NCBI RefSeq assembly: GCF_050107595.1
Contig: NZ_JBNILH010000014.1
Coordinates: 1 to 64,000 of the forward strand
DNA length: 64,000 bases
Source of the DNA: Bacillus_AB infantis_C
GTDB taxonomy: Bacteria; Bacillota; Bacilli; Bacillales; Cytobacillaceae
Direction: 5' to 3'
A program made the position numbers and the translations under genes. Positions within the stretch are counted from its first letter, which is position 1. Each line of letters starts with the position of its first letter. Shown here one piece after another: positions 32,667 through 41,163 of this stretch. The notes under the pieces were generated by a model. The model saw only the letters and a list, made by a program, of their open reading frames with translations, searched no databases and was not told the DNA's origin.

Positions 32667-33248
32667 TCAGACAGTTTTTTTCTTTTTGCGCATAACCAGA
32701 TAGATGATATACACGATGACGATCAGGGCTCCGCCTATGAGTGTAAGCATCCCGAAGTTCTCTTCAATGAATGGCCGCGCCTGGGCGCCAAGCACCATAA
32801 TAAGGGCAGCTTCAAGAAAGAAGCGGGCGCCTCTGCCTATGATGGACCAGATGATAAGGGTCCGGAGCCGCACTGTTGTAATGCCGGCGAAGATGGTAAA
32901 CACTTTATAAGGAATTGGGGTAAAGCCTGCGATAAGGATGGCTACTGGCCCGTATTTATTGAAATAGTTCTCGACTTTCTGGATTCTTTCTTCAGAGATG
33001 ATGAACCGCAAAACAGGGCGGCCCAGTTTTTTTCCAATGATCCATCCGAGAATGGCGCCCAGGACGGATGCCACGGTTGTAATGAACGCATACCAGATGA
33101 CGCGGTCCGGATTGGAAATGCCCATTGGGATTAATAGTACATCCGGAGGGATAGGGAAGAAGGATGAGTCGGCAAAGGATACAAAAAACAATCCAAAGAT
33201 ACCATACTCCATAAGCCATTCTTCAATCGTGTGAATCAGTTCTGACAT
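32667..33248 (-). CDS. DedA/VTT-domain membrane protein (YqaA-like)
   Basis: A 193-residue membrane protein with the VTT fold: YGIFGLFFVSFADSSFFPIPPDVLLIPMGI at the N-terminus (F-P-I-P-P-D motif about 31-37), a GAILGWIIGKKLGRPVLRF helix (about 64-82) and GFTPIPYKVFTIFAG (about 108-122). DedA relatives include lipid carrier flippases such as UptA, but short YqaA-type members are not characterised. AAAGGAGATC precedes the ATG. Confidence 0.85.
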   Translation of the reverse strand: MSELIHTIEEWLMEYGIFGLFFVSFADSSFFPIPPDVLLIPMGISNPDRVIWYAFITTVASVLGAILGWIIGKKLGRPVLRFIISEERIQKVENYFNKYGPVAILIAGFTPIPYKVFTIFAGITTVRLRTLIIWSIIGRGARFFLEAALIMVLGAQARPFIEENFGMLTLIGGALIVIVYIIYLVMRKKKKTV

Positions 33249-33398
33249 AACGGATCTCCTTTAGCAGCTTCGTTAAATATCCTCAAGCCCCTTGTACAGA
33301 GCTGAAGGACAGCACAGGAGAAGTATATCATTTACTGTCTGCCAAGTCATGCAGGAGTCCGATAATTACATTAATTTTCATAAAAGGCAAGGGGGGCT

Positions 33399-34052
33399 TT
33401 ATCGCTGGCCGGCTGATCCGATTTGTCTTTTTCCGGATAAGAATAATAGGGTATACAGCTGCCTGGCAAGAAGATAGATAAATGCCCCGATAAGGATGGC
33501 GAAAAGGTCAAGCCAGAGCCCGTTCTGGTATCTTTCAGGCTGCTTGAACCAGTCAAGCGATGTCAAACCCGAGATAAAAGCAGCCGGGACGAGGATGACC
33601 ACCCAGGGGCTCTGCAGCCACTTCACTTTATAAGCCTGTGACACAGCTTCATACAATACCTCTGCGATCCCTGCAAGGAAGAACACAAGCATATAAGTGG
33701 TAAAAAGGTAGCCGGGTTCCAGGCCGAATTCATACTGCGGATTATAATACACCATAGCCTCGTATGATAGGAGATGAAGGGCAGCCGTCAAAAAAATCGT
33801 GCTGAAGAGGAACCTGACAATTTTATAAAAAGGAAAAACGGCTTTCTTCAGCTCTGAGCTGATTCTTTTCTCATTCCCGAAGCATCTGATTGCTTCCCCG
33901 GCTGCATCCTCTTCGGACCAGCCGAAGGCCATCAGCTCTTTGGCATGCTCTTCAAGATGGGAAGTCATTTCCAGCCTCAGCTCTTCCCGTTCAGCATTTT
34001 CCATTGGCAGATCATCAACGATATGATCAATATATTGGCCGATATTCTTCAT
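33399..34052 (-). CDS. Permease-prefix-domain membrane protein
   Basis: A 217-residue protein. The N-terminus (MKNIGQYIDHIVDDLPMENAEREELRLEMTSHLEEHAKELMAFGWSEEDAAGEAIRCFG) is the soluble permease prefix domain; four transmembrane helices follow (about 82-102, 117-140, 150-166, 185-208). Proteins of this form are usually encoded after a PadR regulator, as here, where the PadR stop and this ATG overlap by 4 nt. Its role is unknown; the pair may act in envelope stress. Confidence 0.8.
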   Translation of the reverse strand: MKNIGQYIDHIVDDLPMENAEREELRLEMTSHLEEHAKELMAFGWSEEDAAGEAIRCFGNEKRISSELKKAVFPFYKIVRFLFSTIFLTAALHLLSYEAMVYYNPQYEFGLEPGYLFTTYMLVFFLAGIAEVLYEAVSQAYKVKWLQSPWVVILVPAAFISGLTSLDWFKQPERYQNGLWLDLFAILIGAFIYLLARQLYTLLFLSGKRQIGSAGQR

Positions 34053-34375
34053 GAGTAGCCCTCCGAAAATTTGTGGATTAAATCGCTGATTTTGTTCCAG
34101 TTTTTGAGCTTTTTGTGCAATTCTTTGCGGCCGTCTTCGGTAATGCTATAATACTTCCTCCTGCTGGCTTCAAGTTCCTGATGCCAGTAAGAGGTGATAA
34201 AACCTTTTGCTTCCAGCCGCTTGAGAGCCGGATACAGAGTTCCTTCATTCATGCTGTATGCTTCATCGCTTTTTTTGCGGATTTCCTTTGTCATTTCATA
34301 TCCATAGCTGTCTTTTTCAGAAAGAAGGGATAATAAAAGTATATCAATGCTTCCTTTTAAAAGTTCTTTATCCAC
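34049..34375 (-). CDS. PadR-family transcriptional regulator
   Basis: A 108-residue winged-helix regulator: LLKGSIDILLLSLLSEKDSYGYEMTKEI, then EGTLYPALKRLEAKGFITSYW and RRKYYSITEDGRKEL. PadR proteins repress their own operons. The GTG at 34375 has GGGGGT 7 nt upstream and matches the family start; upstream codons in the same frame run through the operator. It is co-transcribed with the permease-prefix gene. Confidence 0.9.
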   Translation of the reverse strand: MDKELLKGSIDILLLSLLSEKDSYGYEMTKEIRKKSDEAYSMNEGTLYPALKRLEAKGFITSYWHQELEASRRKYYSITEDGRKELHKKLKNWNKISDLIHKFSEGYS

Positions 34376-34396
34376 GAAGTGTACCCCCAGGTTCAT

Positions 34397-34433
34397 TTGT
34401 ATACATTGTACTTCAATGTACATTGTAATACAA
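34397..34433. promoter_or_regulatory. Probable PadR operator
   Basis: Inverted repeats TACATTG-tactt-CAATGTA (34403-34421) inside an outer TTGTAT/ATACAA pair (34397/34433). PadR sites are typically ATGT/ACAT-type dyads, and the position just upstream of padR fits autorepression. Confidence 0.55.
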
Positions 34434-34498
34434 GGTAAAGGGCAGAGGGTGATGAAATCAGTTACAATGGGTATAGAGATAACCAAAGGAGTTTTTAT

Positions 34499-35356
34499 AT
34501 GGAATATTTACTTTTCTTATTGCTGGGCGGAGTGATCAGCGTCCTGTCCGGCTTCTTCGGAGTAGGAGGAGGATTCATCCTGACGCCTGTACTGCTATTG
34601 ATCGGGTTTGGCCCCCTTGAAGCGATTGCTACCAGTCTTTTTTTCTCGATTGGCACTTCTTTGTCAGGGATCGGCGCCCATTTCCGTCTGAAAAATATAC
34701 TATGGAAGGAAGGGGCAATACTTGGGGTGAGCGGTATGCTTGCCACCCAGGCCGCCAAACCGCTGGTGCTGTTACTGAGTGAAAAGGGGCTTGATGCAAC
34801 CGTTATACCGGCATGCTATATTGTTTTGCTTTCCTATTTCGCGTTCACCATGTTTCGTCAGGGCAAAAAGTCGAATGAACAGTCCCATGAGGGCAAACCA
34901 TCCCTTGCGCGAATGCTGCTGATTGGATTTTCAGGCGGTTTTGTTTCGGCAGCTTTAGGTGTTGGGGGAGGATTTATCATGGTTCCCCTGTCGATTGCTT
35001 TCCTGGGACTGCAGCCGAGAAAGGCAGTAGGGACAAGCCTGTTTGCTGTCCTGCTGATTGTAAGCACTGGATTCCTGTCGTATGCATCTGCTGTGGAGAT
35101 CAGCTATCTGACTGCCATCCTGCTAGTTGCCGGCGGCCTTGTCGGATCACAGGCTGGCGCATGGCTGACCAATTTTTATAAAAATAAGGACATCAGCCTG
35201 CTGCTTTCAGGGTTGTATATCGCGACTCTCCTAAGCGTCGTTTTCAAGCTGGTCCATCACAATCTGATCGGAATTATCCTGCTAAGCCTATTTATTGCTT
35301 ATTTCTTTTTCCTGTCCCTGTCGAAGATCATCAGGAAGAAGGAAGCAGAAGCATAA
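34499..35356 (+). CDS. TauE/SafE-family sulfite/anion exporter
   Basis: A 285-residue membrane protein with the two-fold repeat of the family: GVISVLSGFFGVGGGFILTPVLLLIG (about 10-36) and GFSGGFVSAALGVGGGFIMVPLSIAF (about 141-167), each with the GVGGGFI motif. Eight or so helices. Relatives export sulfite, sulfoacetate or organosulfur compounds; the substrate here is unknown. AAAGGAG lies before the ATG. Divergent from the PadR gene. Confidence 0.9.
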   Translation: MEYLLFLLLGGVISVLSGFFGVGGGFILTPVLLLIGFGPLEAIATSLFFSIGTSLSGIGAHFRLKNILWKEGAILGVSGMLATQAAKPLVLLLSEKGLDATVIPACYIVLLSYFAFTMFRQGKKSNEQSHEGKPSLARMLLIGFSGGFVSAALGVGGGFIMVPLSIAFLGLQPRKAVGTSLFAVLLIVSTGFLSYASAVEISYLTAILLVAGGLVGSQAGAWLTNFYKNKDISLLLSGLYIATLLSVVFKLVHHNLIGIILLSLFIAYFFFLSLSKIIRKKEAEA

Positions 35357-35365
35357 AAGCGGGAG

Positions 35366-35396
35366 GGGGGAGGGCGTTTTGCCCTCCTCTTTTTTA
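35366..35396 (+). terminator. Terminator after the TauE-like gene
   Basis: Stem GGAGGGC/GCCCTCC, loop GTTTT, then TCTTTTTT. It overlaps the stop codon of the convergent argS. Confidence 0.85.
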
Positions 35397-37082
35397 CATT
35401 TTCTTTGGCGCCGCAATCCCAAGCAGCCTCAGTCCTTCCTCCATGACAAGAGAAGCAGCCCGGACAAGGCTTAGTCTTGTCTCAAGCCCCGGCGTATCAT
35501 CCAGTATCCGGATCTGCCCATAATATTTATTAAAGCTTTGGGCCACATTGATGATATATTTGGCGATCACTGAAGGCGAATAATGCTTTTGGGCTTCTTC
35601 AATCTTCCCGGGAAAAAGGCTGAGCTGCTTGAGCAGGTCCCAGCTGTATGGATCGCTGAGCCCATGCTCCATTTTGCCGGCTGTCCCGGCCTTTTGAAGG
35701 ATGGAGTGTGCCCTGGCATTTGTGTACTGGATATAAGGGCCGGTTTCACCTTCAAAGGTGAGCATCTCGTCTAATGAGAATTCGATATGGTTGAGGCGGT
35801 CGTTTTTTAAATCGTGAAAAAGGACAGCGCCGATGCCGACAGCGGCAGCAGTTTCTTCCTTCTGGTCATGCGAAGGATTTTTACGGCAGATATTTTGATA
35901 GGCCAGATCGACCGCTTCTTTCAAAACATCTTCGAGCAGGACGACTCTTCCTTTTCGCGTCGACATTTTCTTTCCGTCTTTCAGGTAAAGGCCGAAAGGA
36001 ATATGATGCATATCATCTGCCCACTGGAAGCCAAGCTTATTCAGAACCAGCTTCAGCTGCCTGAAGTGAACTGACTGCTCCTGGCCGACGATATACAGGC
36101 TTTCGGAAAAGTGATAAGTTTCCTGCCGGAAAATCGCAGCTGCCAGGTCGCGGGTTGCATACAGGGTGGCTCCATCCGATTTCTTGATCAGGCAGGGAGG
36201 GAGGCCGTATTCTTCCAAGGGAACCACCTCTGCTCCATGGGATTGGATGAGGAGATTTTGGGACTGGAGGAGCTCTACGGCTTTATCCATTTTATCGTTA
36301 TAAAAGGCCTCTCCGTAATAGGAATCAAAAGAGATGCCCAAAAGATCATATATCCGGTTGAACTCTTTCAATGATTCCTCCCTGAACCAGCTCCATAGCG
36401 CAATAGCCTCTTCATTACCCTGTTCAAGCTCCCTGAACCAGCGGCGCGCTTCGTCTTCGAGGCCAGGATCTTTCTCTGCCTCCTCATGGAAACGGATGTA
36501 AAGCTTAAACAGCTCGGCAATCGGCTTTTCTTTTACAGTGCCGGGACTGCCCCATTTCTTATAGGCGGTAATCAGCTTGCCGAATTGGGTTCCCCAATCG
36601 CCGAGATGGTTGATCCTGATGACTTCATAGCCGCATTTTTCAGCAATCAGGCTGATGCTGTTTCCGATGACTGTTGAACGCAGATGGCCCATTGAAAACG
36701 GCTTGGCAATATTGGGGGCTGAGAAATCAATAGTGATAGTCTTTCCTGTGCCTGCGCTGCTATTGCCGTATAGGGAGCCGGCTTCAAGAAGGGACTGCAG
36801 GATCTCCAAGCCAACTTTCTCCTTCGAGAAGAAAATATTCAGGTACGGGCCGTGTGCTTCTGCCTGGTCAATGAGGCTGTGCTGCAGCTTTCCGGCGGCT
36901 TCAGCAGCGATTACTGCCGGGGCCTGCTTCATTTTTTTGGCAAGGGTGAAGCAGGGAAATGCCAGGTCGCCGTGCGCCGTATTCTTTGGCACTTCAATCA
37001 AGCCGGCAAGCTCAGCAGCTGTAAGCCGGTCTTCAAACAGTTCCCAAAGCGCTTCAGTAAAGATTGCTTTCAGTTTGATCAT
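35394..37082 (-). CDS. argS: Arginine-tRNA ligase
   Basis: Charges tRNA-Arg. The 562-residue class Ia synthetase has an N-terminal Arg-specific domain (about 1-105), the HIGH-type signature FSMGHLRST (about 128-136), KKMSTRKG (about 358-365, the KMSK loop) and the C-terminal anticodon-binding domain with QYTNARAHSI and AQSFNKYYGQIRI. It has a T-box leader, whereas the main B. subtilis argS does not, so it may be a second or alternative ArgS. Start ATG 37082 has GAAGGAGAAAG upstream. Confidence 0.95.
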   Translation of the reverse strand: MIKLKAIFTEALWELFEDRLTAAELAGLIEVPKNTAHGDLAFPCFTLAKKMKQAPAVIAAEAAGKLQHSLIDQAEAHGPYLNIFFSKEKVGLEILQSLLEAGSLYGNSSAGTGKTITIDFSAPNIAKPFSMGHLRSTVIGNSISLIAEKCGYEVIRINHLGDWGTQFGKLITAYKKWGSPGTVKEKPIAELFKLYIRFHEEAEKDPGLEDEARRWFRELEQGNEEAIALWSWFREESLKEFNRIYDLLGISFDSYYGEAFYNDKMDKAVELLQSQNLLIQSHGAEVVPLEEYGLPPCLIKKSDGATLYATRDLAAAIFRQETYHFSESLYIVGQEQSVHFRQLKLVLNKLGFQWADDMHHIPFGLYLKDGKKMSTRKGRVVLLEDVLKEAVDLAYQNICRKNPSHDQKEETAAAVGIGAVLFHDLKNDRLNHIEFSLDEMLTFEGETGPYIQYTNARAHSILQKAGTAGKMEHGLSDPYSWDLLKQLSLFPGKIEEAQKHYSPSVIAKYIINVAQSFNKYYGQIRILDDTPGLETRLSLVRAASLVMEEGLRLLGIAAPKKM

Positions 37083-37116
37083 GGGATCTTTCTCCTTCTT
37101 GTTGATTTAATTGAAC

Positions 37117-37345
37117 ACAAAAAAGCCCGCCTCTTATAAAAGAGACGAGCCTGTTATACCCGCGGTGCCACTCTGATTGTCCATAGGACCTCTTGACATG
37201 ATAACGGGGGATTGCCCCGGCAGGACCTACTTTGACTTTCGGCCCGGCATCTCCGAAGTGCGCTTCATAAAAGGGTCCCTGCAGGCTTTCACCATCCCTG
37301 CATCGCTTCAGGGGACGGCCCTTTACTACTCTCTTCATCATTGAT
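37117..37345 (-). ncRNA. T-box leader of argS (Arg, specifier CGC)
   Basis: Read on the minus strand: a stem I region with GATGGTGAAAG, the T-box AGAGTGGCACCGCGGG (about 37159-37174) and the terminator GCTCGTCTC/GAGGCGGGC with T-run (37118-37150). In the specifier region GAAG-CGC-ACTTC the codon CGC (37262-37260) is an arginine codon, in agreement with the gene. Uncharged tRNA-Arg would relieve termination. Confidence 0.88.
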
Positions 37346-37406
37346 TGACTATATCGCTGCGTTGAATATTACACGTATTATATCCTATTGTATAAAAATT
37401 GCAAGA

Positions 37407-38579
37407 TTATTGTGAATCGGATGAAAACATATAGGTTTTATGATGGAAGCGGATGCTGAAGATCAAGCCCATCGCAAACATATTTCCCATCAGCGAGCTT
37501 CCGCCATAGCTGATGAAGGGAAGCGGTATCCCTGTGATCGGCAGCAGCTGTATGGTCATGCCGATGTTCTGGAACACATGAAAGGTGATCATACTGATGA
37601 TCCCTGTACAAATATAAGTATTATAGGGATCCTTGGTTTCCATGGCCGTCTTGGTTAAATGATAGATTAAGAGGAAAAAAAGGCTGATGACGACGCTTGC
37701 TCCAAGGAACCCATATTCCTCTCCGATAACGCTGAAGATGAAATCGGAATGATTATCAGGAATATTGACCTGCCTGTCGCCGACTCCTTTTCCGGTAATA
37801 AGGCCGGAGCCAATCGCCTGGAGCGAGCGCAGGAGCTGGAGGCCGGCAGACTGCCTATAGCTCTCAGGATCGAGCCACGAATAGATCCGGTCAAACTGGT
37901 AAGGGTCGACCTTAAGATATTTCTCGATGATACTTGGTGCCCAAATGACCAGGTAAAGGACACTGGCGGCAAAACCGATGCCTGCGCTGTAAATGGGCAG
38001 CAGAATCTTCCATGAGATCCCGGAAACAAAGATGATCCCGAGCATGATGGCAATGATGACGAGGGCGGTCCCCAAATCCTCGACAAGGATGAGGCCGAGC
38101 GGCAAAGCGGTCACAGCGCCAATCTTGATCAAAAGATAAAAATCGGTCTTCAGTGTTTTCTGGATGAATTTCTCGTGGTGAGAGGCGATCATCTTGCTGA
38201 GCGCCATGATCAGGAATACCTTAACAAATTCGGATGGCTGTATCGAACCGACATGGGGGATGACAAACCAGCTTTTTGCTCCTTTAATTTCGGGGGCAAT
38301 TGTGCCTGGAGCGAGGGCAAGCGCCACAAGCAGGAGGATGCCGAAAGCATAAAGAATCCAGGAAAGCTTCCTGAACTGGTCGCTGTCGAAATACATGGTC
38401 ACACCAGCGATGAAAGTGCCGACACCATACCAGAAGATCTGCATAAGCAAGAAATTTTTATCATATTGCTGCAAGGTTTGAGCACTGTAAATCGCTGTAC
38501 AGCTGACTATGGCAAATAACATCAGCAGAAAGCTCAGCGTCCAGTCAAAGCGGTCGGAAGGCTTAAGTGAACGATCCAT
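37407..38579 (-). CDS. FtsW/RodA/SpoVE-family peptidoglycan polymerase
   Basis: A 390-residue SEDS protein with about ten transmembrane helices. Signature segments: GAKSWFVIPHVGSIQPSEFVKVFLIM (about 103-128), the large outer loop with the catalytic Asp region, GIGLITGKGVGDRQVNIPDNHSDFIFSVIGEEYGFLG-type block (about 263-299) and LPITGIPLPFISYGGSSLMGNM (about 346-367). Which of FtsW, RodA or SpoVE it replaces is unclear; being alone and short, it may be one of the extra RodA-like copies. AGGGTG lies about 10 nt before ATG 38579. Confidence 0.9.
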   Translation of the reverse strand: MDRSLKPSDRFDWTLSFLLMLFAIVSCTAIYSAQTLQQYDKNFLLMQIFWYGVGTFIAGVTMYFDSDQFRKLSWILYAFGILLLVALALAPGTIAPEIKGAKSWFVIPHVGSIQPSEFVKVFLIMALSKMIASHHEKFIQKTLKTDFYLLIKIGAVTALPLGLILVEDLGTALVIIAIMLGIIFVSGISWKILLPIYSAGIGFAASVLYLVIWAPSIIEKYLKVDPYQFDRIYSWLDPESYRQSAGLQLLRSLQAIGSGLITGKGVGDRQVNIPDNHSDFIFSVIGEEYGFLGASVVISLFFLLIYHLTKTAMETKDPYNTYICTGIISMITFHVFQNIGMTIQLLPITGIPLPFISYGGSSLMGNMFAMGLIFSIRFHHKTYMFSSDSQ

Positions 38580-38920
38580 TATAAAATACACCCTGTTTCA
38601 TTTCAGTTTGGCCATTGTTTATATAAGCCGCCCTTCTGCAGGGGGGCAAGTGGATTCTGGCGAAAGTCCGGTTTCATTTTTTGAACAAGTAAAGTGTTTA
38701 ATAGTATAGACGTTTTCGGCAGGTATATTGTTTCCTTAAAAGGGGAATTTTTCAACTTAAATAGAGTATTTATGATGATTCGGCTTTTCTGCTCTATCTG
38801 CTGATGCTTTATTGGCAAATGAGAGAGTACCGTTATTCTTGCATTGTACAGTCCACCATAAATTGGAAAAAGACCACTGATTTATATTTTTATTAAAACT
38901 AAGAAATTTTCAATGTTTTT

Positions 38921-38929
38921 TGCTAAAAT
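38921..38929 (+). promoter_or_regulatory. Extended -10 promoter in a 500-nt gap
   Basis: TGCTAAAAT fits an extended -10 (TGn-TAnAAT); the -35 is weak. It would give a leader of about 150 nt before the gene at 39088. Between 38580 and 39087 I find no gene, no known riboswitch motif and no clear terminator. Confidence 0.4.
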
Positions 38930-39087
38930 AGGGATATTGTATCCGGACGGGCATGGCAGCTGAAGCGTGAAGAAAGGCTGTGCACTTTTATAGATCAGAA
39001 GATGCTTAAAAACTTCGACAACTGTTCAGCCCCGCGCTCCATCGGCTCAGAAATCATCTTTTTTATTTTTATTCGGAGGTTCTGCTA

Positions 39088-39864
39088 TTGAAAAAGAATC
39101 ATAACAGCTCGCGTGATCTCATATATGTCCACTTAAATGAACAGGAAAATTATGTTCTTTCATACGGCATTGAATTTGAGGAGTTTGCCCGTTCACTGTC
39201 AGATGTAATGGCAAATATCCTGCTGCTGAAGCACGGATTTGATGATGGGGAATTCAACCGGCATACGCTCCTGGAGTATGTTCCGTATGAAAAGATGAAT
39301 AAGCTGCTTTCTGATGAAGTCTATAATTATGGGGATTTCTGCTGGATCGATTTCGAGGAGCTTGATGGGCTGAACGAGCTTCCAGGCCAGACCATTGCAG
39401 AACTATTGTATCTGGGACATCTAAAGGAGCACCTGAAAGCGCCATTTTATAACTATCTTGGCAACCGCTTTGTTTATCTGGCCCATGATGACGGCTGGTA
39501 TAACAAGACCTATTACCGGGACATGGCTGATTTTTACCGCCTGCTGAGCCAGCTGATTCCCGAAAAGCTGAGCGAAATCAAGCCGGAAAAATCACTCCTC
39601 GGCCTGCGGAAGAAAGGTTCCTTCCCGCCGGTGCCGCAAGAGGCGATTTCCTACATGAAGGATATGATGAGAGAAGGTGCGGTTATCTCCATCAAACAGA
39701 CCGATCAAAACCGTACGCGGATTGAGATCCCCATCTGGGTGATCGGCGATTTTGCCAATATGGACGACATGTACGAAGAATACGAAAGCATCGCAAAAGA
39801 AAAATGCGAAGCCAAACTCGTTTTTGATAAAAAAACACGAGAGTGGAAGCTGTATGCGAGATGA
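39088..39864 (+). CDS. Cytosolic protein of unknown function
   Basis: A 258-residue soluble protein, not recognised. No transmembrane segment, many aromatic and acidic residues (DFCWIDFEELDGLNELPGQ; GNRFVYLAHDDGWYNKTYYRDMADFYRLL). The C-terminal third (about 185-258) reads as a small alpha/beta unit ending in FDKKTREWKLYAR. The start is TTG 39088 with CGGAGGT 8 nt upstream, and a promoter-like extended -10 lies about 160 nt before. It is followed by a terminator and then the 52-bp repeat array. Confidence 0.8.
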   Translation: MKKNHNSSRDLIYVHLNEQENYVLSYGIEFEEFARSLSDVMANILLLKHGFDDGEFNRHTLLEYVPYEKMNKLLSDEVYNYGDFCWIDFEELDGLNELPGQTIAELLYLGHLKEHLKAPFYNYLGNRFVYLAHDDGWYNKTYYRDMADFYRLLSQLIPEKLSEIKPEKSLLGLRKKGSFPPVPQEAISYMKDMMREGAVISIKQTDQNRTRIEIPIWVIGDFANMDDMYEEYESIAKEKCEAKLVFDKKTREWKLYAR

Positions 39865-39866
39865 GG

Positions 39867-39900
39867 AAAGCCCGGCAGAAGTGCCGGGCTTTTGTTTTTT
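39867..39900 (+). terminator. Terminator after the unknown gene
   Basis: Stem AAAGCCCGGC / GCCGGGCTTT, loop AGAAGT, then TGTTTTTT. Confidence 0.88.
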
Positions 39901-39922
39901 GGTGGAATCTTTTTTGATGAAT

Positions 39923-40202
39923 AGAGGGTGCCAGTGAGCAGAATAAGACCCTCTAAAAGAGTTTTTGTGAAACAGAGGGTGCCAGTAAGCCCGACTAAGG
40001 CCCTCTAGAAGAGTTTTATCAAAACAGAGGGTGCTAGTGAGCCTGACTAAGACCCTCTAGAGGAGTTTTATCAAAACAGAGGGTGCTAGTGAGCGCGACT
40101 AAGGCCCTCTAGAGGAGTTTTTGTGAAACAGAGGGTGCTATTGAGCCCGACTAAGACCCTCTAAAAGAGCCTTAGCTAAATAGAGGGTGCCAGTGTCCGT
40201 TC
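39923..40202. repeat. 52-bp tandem repeat array of hairpins (5 full units and a part)
   Basis: Units start at 39923, 39974, 40026, 40078, 40130 and 40182 (periods 51, 52, 52, 52, 52; the last is truncated). Each begins AGAGGGTGC and contains CCCTCT about 26 nt later, so each can form an AGAGGGT/ACCCTCT stem. Units 2 and 4 have GCCCTCT, which keeps pairing by a T-G pair. No coding sense is seen, and no unique spacers separate the units. Confidence 0.92.
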
Positions 40203-40270
40203 ACTCTTCTGCACCTCAAATCCCCCCGTTAACCGAAAATACCCGCTCCGGCATTCCGCCCCGCCTTGCC

Positions 40271-41029
40271 TTAATAACGCAAATTCAAAAGAACATCCCG
40301 GATCGCTTTATCCTCCATGATCGTATCTTTATATTTCTGTGTAATTTCGGTAAGGGCGACATCATGATAGAAGAACTCAGCAAAGAATTTCACGAGCGGC
40401 CTTGAACGGGTCGTAATGGCATTCCATTTGCCGGCTTCCATGCCGGCGAACAGCATTTCTTCTTCGTCGATGATGGCAATCCTGCTTCTTTCGAGTGTTT
40501 CGTGATGCTTGTCCGGAATGAGGACCGAGACGGACGGAAGGCTTGTTTCGATATTTCCGATAGAGTGGACATGGATGTTGACGCCATCTTCATGCTTTTG
40601 TTCAAGCACCTCCGTGTACTTCTGCAGATCATCACCCCAGGCAGAGATGATGATTGTTCTTTCCGCCCTGCCGAGCATTTCCTCCAGCAGGGAGAGGATG
40701 GAGTGATTATCCTTCAAGGTCCACACCCGGTCATCCGCGACAGGTTTTTTGACGGCTGCCTCCCGCAGCTCCTGGACGCTGGTTTCGAAATCTGCTTTCA
40801 GCCTGCTGATCACCGATTCTACGGGAAGAGCGGTGTACAAACGCTTTTTTTCTACCGTCGTTTCAAGGATGATTCCCTTCTCAGCCAGGCGGTGAAGCAC
40901 TTCATATACCTTTGAGCGGGGGACGGCAGAGAGCTTGACGATTCCTGTGGCATCCAGCGGCTGGTCCGCGGAAATAAGCGCCTGATAAATTTGGCTTTCA
41001 TATTGGGTAAATCCGAATTGCTGCAGCAT
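40271..41029 (-). CDS. TrmB-family transcriptional regulator
   Basis: A 252-residue regulator: an N-terminal winged helix (MLQQFGFTQYESQIYQALISADQPLDATGIVKLSAVPRSKVYEVLHRLAEKGII, about 1-55), a coiled-coil stretch (about 80-100) and a C-terminal PLD-like sensor domain (ILSLLEEMLGRAERTIIISAWGDDLQ onwards). TrmB proteins often sense sugars, though in Bacillus the ligand is mostly unknown. CAGGAG lies about 8 nt before the ATG. It is divergent from an MFS transporter, its likely target. Confidence 0.85.
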   Translation of the reverse strand: MLQQFGFTQYESQIYQALISADQPLDATGIVKLSAVPRSKVYEVLHRLAEKGIILETTVEKKRLYTALPVESVISRLKADFETSVQELREAAVKKPVADDRVWTLKDNHSILSLLEEMLGRAERTIIISAWGDDLQKYTEVLEQKHEDGVNIHVHSIGNIETSLPSVSVLIPDKHHETLERSRIAIIDEEEMLFAGMEAGKWNAITTRSRPLVKFFAEFFYHDVALTEITQKYKDTIMEDKAIRDVLLNLRY

Positions 41030-41103
41030 AATTGGACTCCTGAGTCAGTTTTCCTTAATAATAGCATATCTTTTCCGCCAAATCGCACTGGGAAAAATAA
41101 CAC

Positions 41104-41144
41104 TTGCACCACGCTCTATAAAAAGTTACCATTGTGGTGGTAAC
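41104..41144 (+). promoter_or_regulatory. Promoter/operator of the MFS gene
   Basis: TTGCAC (41104-41109), 17-bp spacer, TACCAT (41127-41132). The -10 lies in a 7-6-7 inverted repeat GTTACCA-ttgtgg-TGGTAAC (41125-41144), a likely operator for the divergent TrmB regulator. Confidence 0.5.
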
Positions 41145-41163
41145 TAATTGAGAGGTGTATAAA

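Noticed and set aside
39923..40202. CRISPR array
   Set aside because: The 52-bp units follow each other directly; the whole unit is repeated, with no unique spacers and no cas genes.
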